A stretch of DNA of 5,023 nucleotides, taken from positions 1-5,023 of the forward strand of contig JANYLL010000267.1 of NCBI GenBank assembly GCA_025357895.1, written 5' to 3'. Below, piece by piece: positions 4,376-5,023 of the stretch; the stretch's first letter is position 1; each line of letters starts with the position of its first letter. The translations under genes and the position numbers were made by a program. Origin of the DNA: Ignavibacteriota bacterium. GTDB taxonomy: Bacteria > Bacteroidota > Ignavibacteria > Palsa-1295. The notes below the pieces were generated by a model. That model saw only the letters and a program-made list of their open reading frames with translations, had not been told where the DNA came from and searched no databases.

Positions 4376-5023
4376 ATGAAAAACCGATTTTACCTCTTTC
4401 TTTTTGCCGCAGTATTTTTTGCGGCATCAGATTCTTACGGGCAGACTCGCATCGCCTATATTGACGCTACGAAGATATTAAAGCGGATGCCTGAAGCTGT
4501 CGATGCTGAGTCACGGCTTGATCAGTTTGTCAGCCAATGGAATAAAGAAGTCGGCGATATGGAAGCTGATCTCAAACGCAAGCGCGATGACTACGACCGA
4601 AAAAAACTTATTATGACCGATGCAGAGCGCGGAGCAGTAGAACTCGATATTACCGATCTGAAAAAAAGGATTGACGCATTCCGCCAGGAAAAGTATGGTA
4701 CCGGCGGAGAGCTTTACAAACAGCAGGCAGAGCTGATGAAACCTGCTTATGATAAATTAAATAAAGCTCTTGAAGAAGTCGCACTTGACGGAAAATATGA
4801 CTTCGTCTTTGATCGCAATTCTACAGACCATTCAATTCTCTATACGAATGCGAAGTTTGATCTTTCGATACCGGTTGCAAAAAAACTCGGACTTGAAACG
4901 AATGACATCTTTAACATTCCGCTTTTGAACAACCCCTTAAATTCAAACAAACCCAATAGCCCGAACCAGCAGAATCCTCCACCCAAAGGCCAGCCGGCAG
5001 TGCCGCCCGTCGCAGCGCTGCCC
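4376..5023 (+). CDS. OmpH/Skp-family periplasmic chaperone (second copy), 3' end outside window
   Basis: An open frame of 216 codons from ATG 4376 to the window edge with no stop, so the gene is truncated by the window. Residues 1-22 are a signal peptide (MKNRFYLFLF start, AA-rich core, SYG before Gln23). The mature part begins with the family's RIAYIDATKILKRMPE strand and helix. A long charged helix follows (about 45-140, for example MEADLKRKRDDYDRKK), then the KYDFVFDRNSTDHSILYTNAKFDLS strand block. It shares spaced residues with the first copy: SxW near 53-55, an MT pair at 80-81, and LMxPxxxKxxxAxxxVA from Leu120. This supports an old tandem duplication. Unlike the first copy it continues past the OmpH domain (about residue 175) into a Pro/Asn/Gln-rich tail of at least 36 residues. 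The ribosome-binding site is weak (AGAAG, further upstream than ideal). Confidence 0.92.
   Translation, partial: MKNRFYLFLFAAVFFAASDSYGQTRIAYIDATKILKRMPEAVDAESRLDQFVSQWNKEVGDMEADLKRKRDDYDRKKLIMTDAERGAVELDITDLKKRIDAFRQEKYGTGGELYKQQAELMKPAYDKLNKALEEVALDGKYDFVFDRNSTDHSILYTNAKFDLSIPVAKKLGLETNDIFNIPLLNNPLNSNKPNSPNQQNPPPKGQPAVPPVAALP

Overview
The window reads as a chromosomal segment of a member of the Bacteroidota or the wider Bacteroidota/Chlorobiota/Ignavibacteria/Kapabacteria group. Four things point there: a secreted protein ending in a type IX secretion (T9SS) type A sorting domain, a BACON-like lipoprotein domain, a TTG/TAnnTTTG promoter of the kind read by the Bacteroidota housekeeping sigma factor, and a cysteinyl-tRNA synthetase with the KMGKS loop and general shape of Bacteroidota enzymes. 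This placement is inferred from protein and promoter character; no rRNA or other phylogenetic marker beyond CysRS is present. Base composition looks moderate (GC in the low to mid forties by eye), and I see no sign of recently acquired DNA apart from one REP-like palindrome.

Layout. Positions 63-1461 (+) hold three very tightly spaced genes: a T9SS cargo protein, a 72-residue protein with two membrane segments that starts with GTG, and a small BACON-like lipoprotein that appears to start with TTG. A perfect REP-like palindrome (1472-1497) and a strong bidirectional terminator (1520-1553) follow. Converging from the other strand is an 84-residue lipoprotein (1576-1830, -) with a (Pro-Ala)7 linker, three lysine-rich seven-residue repeats and a C-terminal lysine; a good Bacteroidota-type promoter lies about 115 bases upstream of it. 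The 277-base divergent gap (1831-2107) also contains a short run of degenerate TGATT repeats. On the + strand follow cysS (2108-3553), an OmpH/Skp-family periplasmic chaperone (3686-4213), a clear intrinsic terminator (4262-4297), and a second OmpH/Skp paralogue (from 4376) that runs off the end of the window with a Pro/Asn/Gln-rich tail.

How it fits together. Apart from cysS, every product is predicted to be exported or membrane-bound, so the theme is cell-envelope biogenesis. The OmpH pair probably escorts outer-membrane proteins through the periplasm. The PA-linker lipoprotein may sit between the outer membrane and the cell wall. The 63-1461 cluster makes one secreted, one inner-membrane and one lipid-anchored product of unknown function. 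I do not see convincing evidence for a wholly new system. The leads most worth following are the three-gene envelope cluster, the Lpp-like lipoprotein architecture and the REP-like palindrome.
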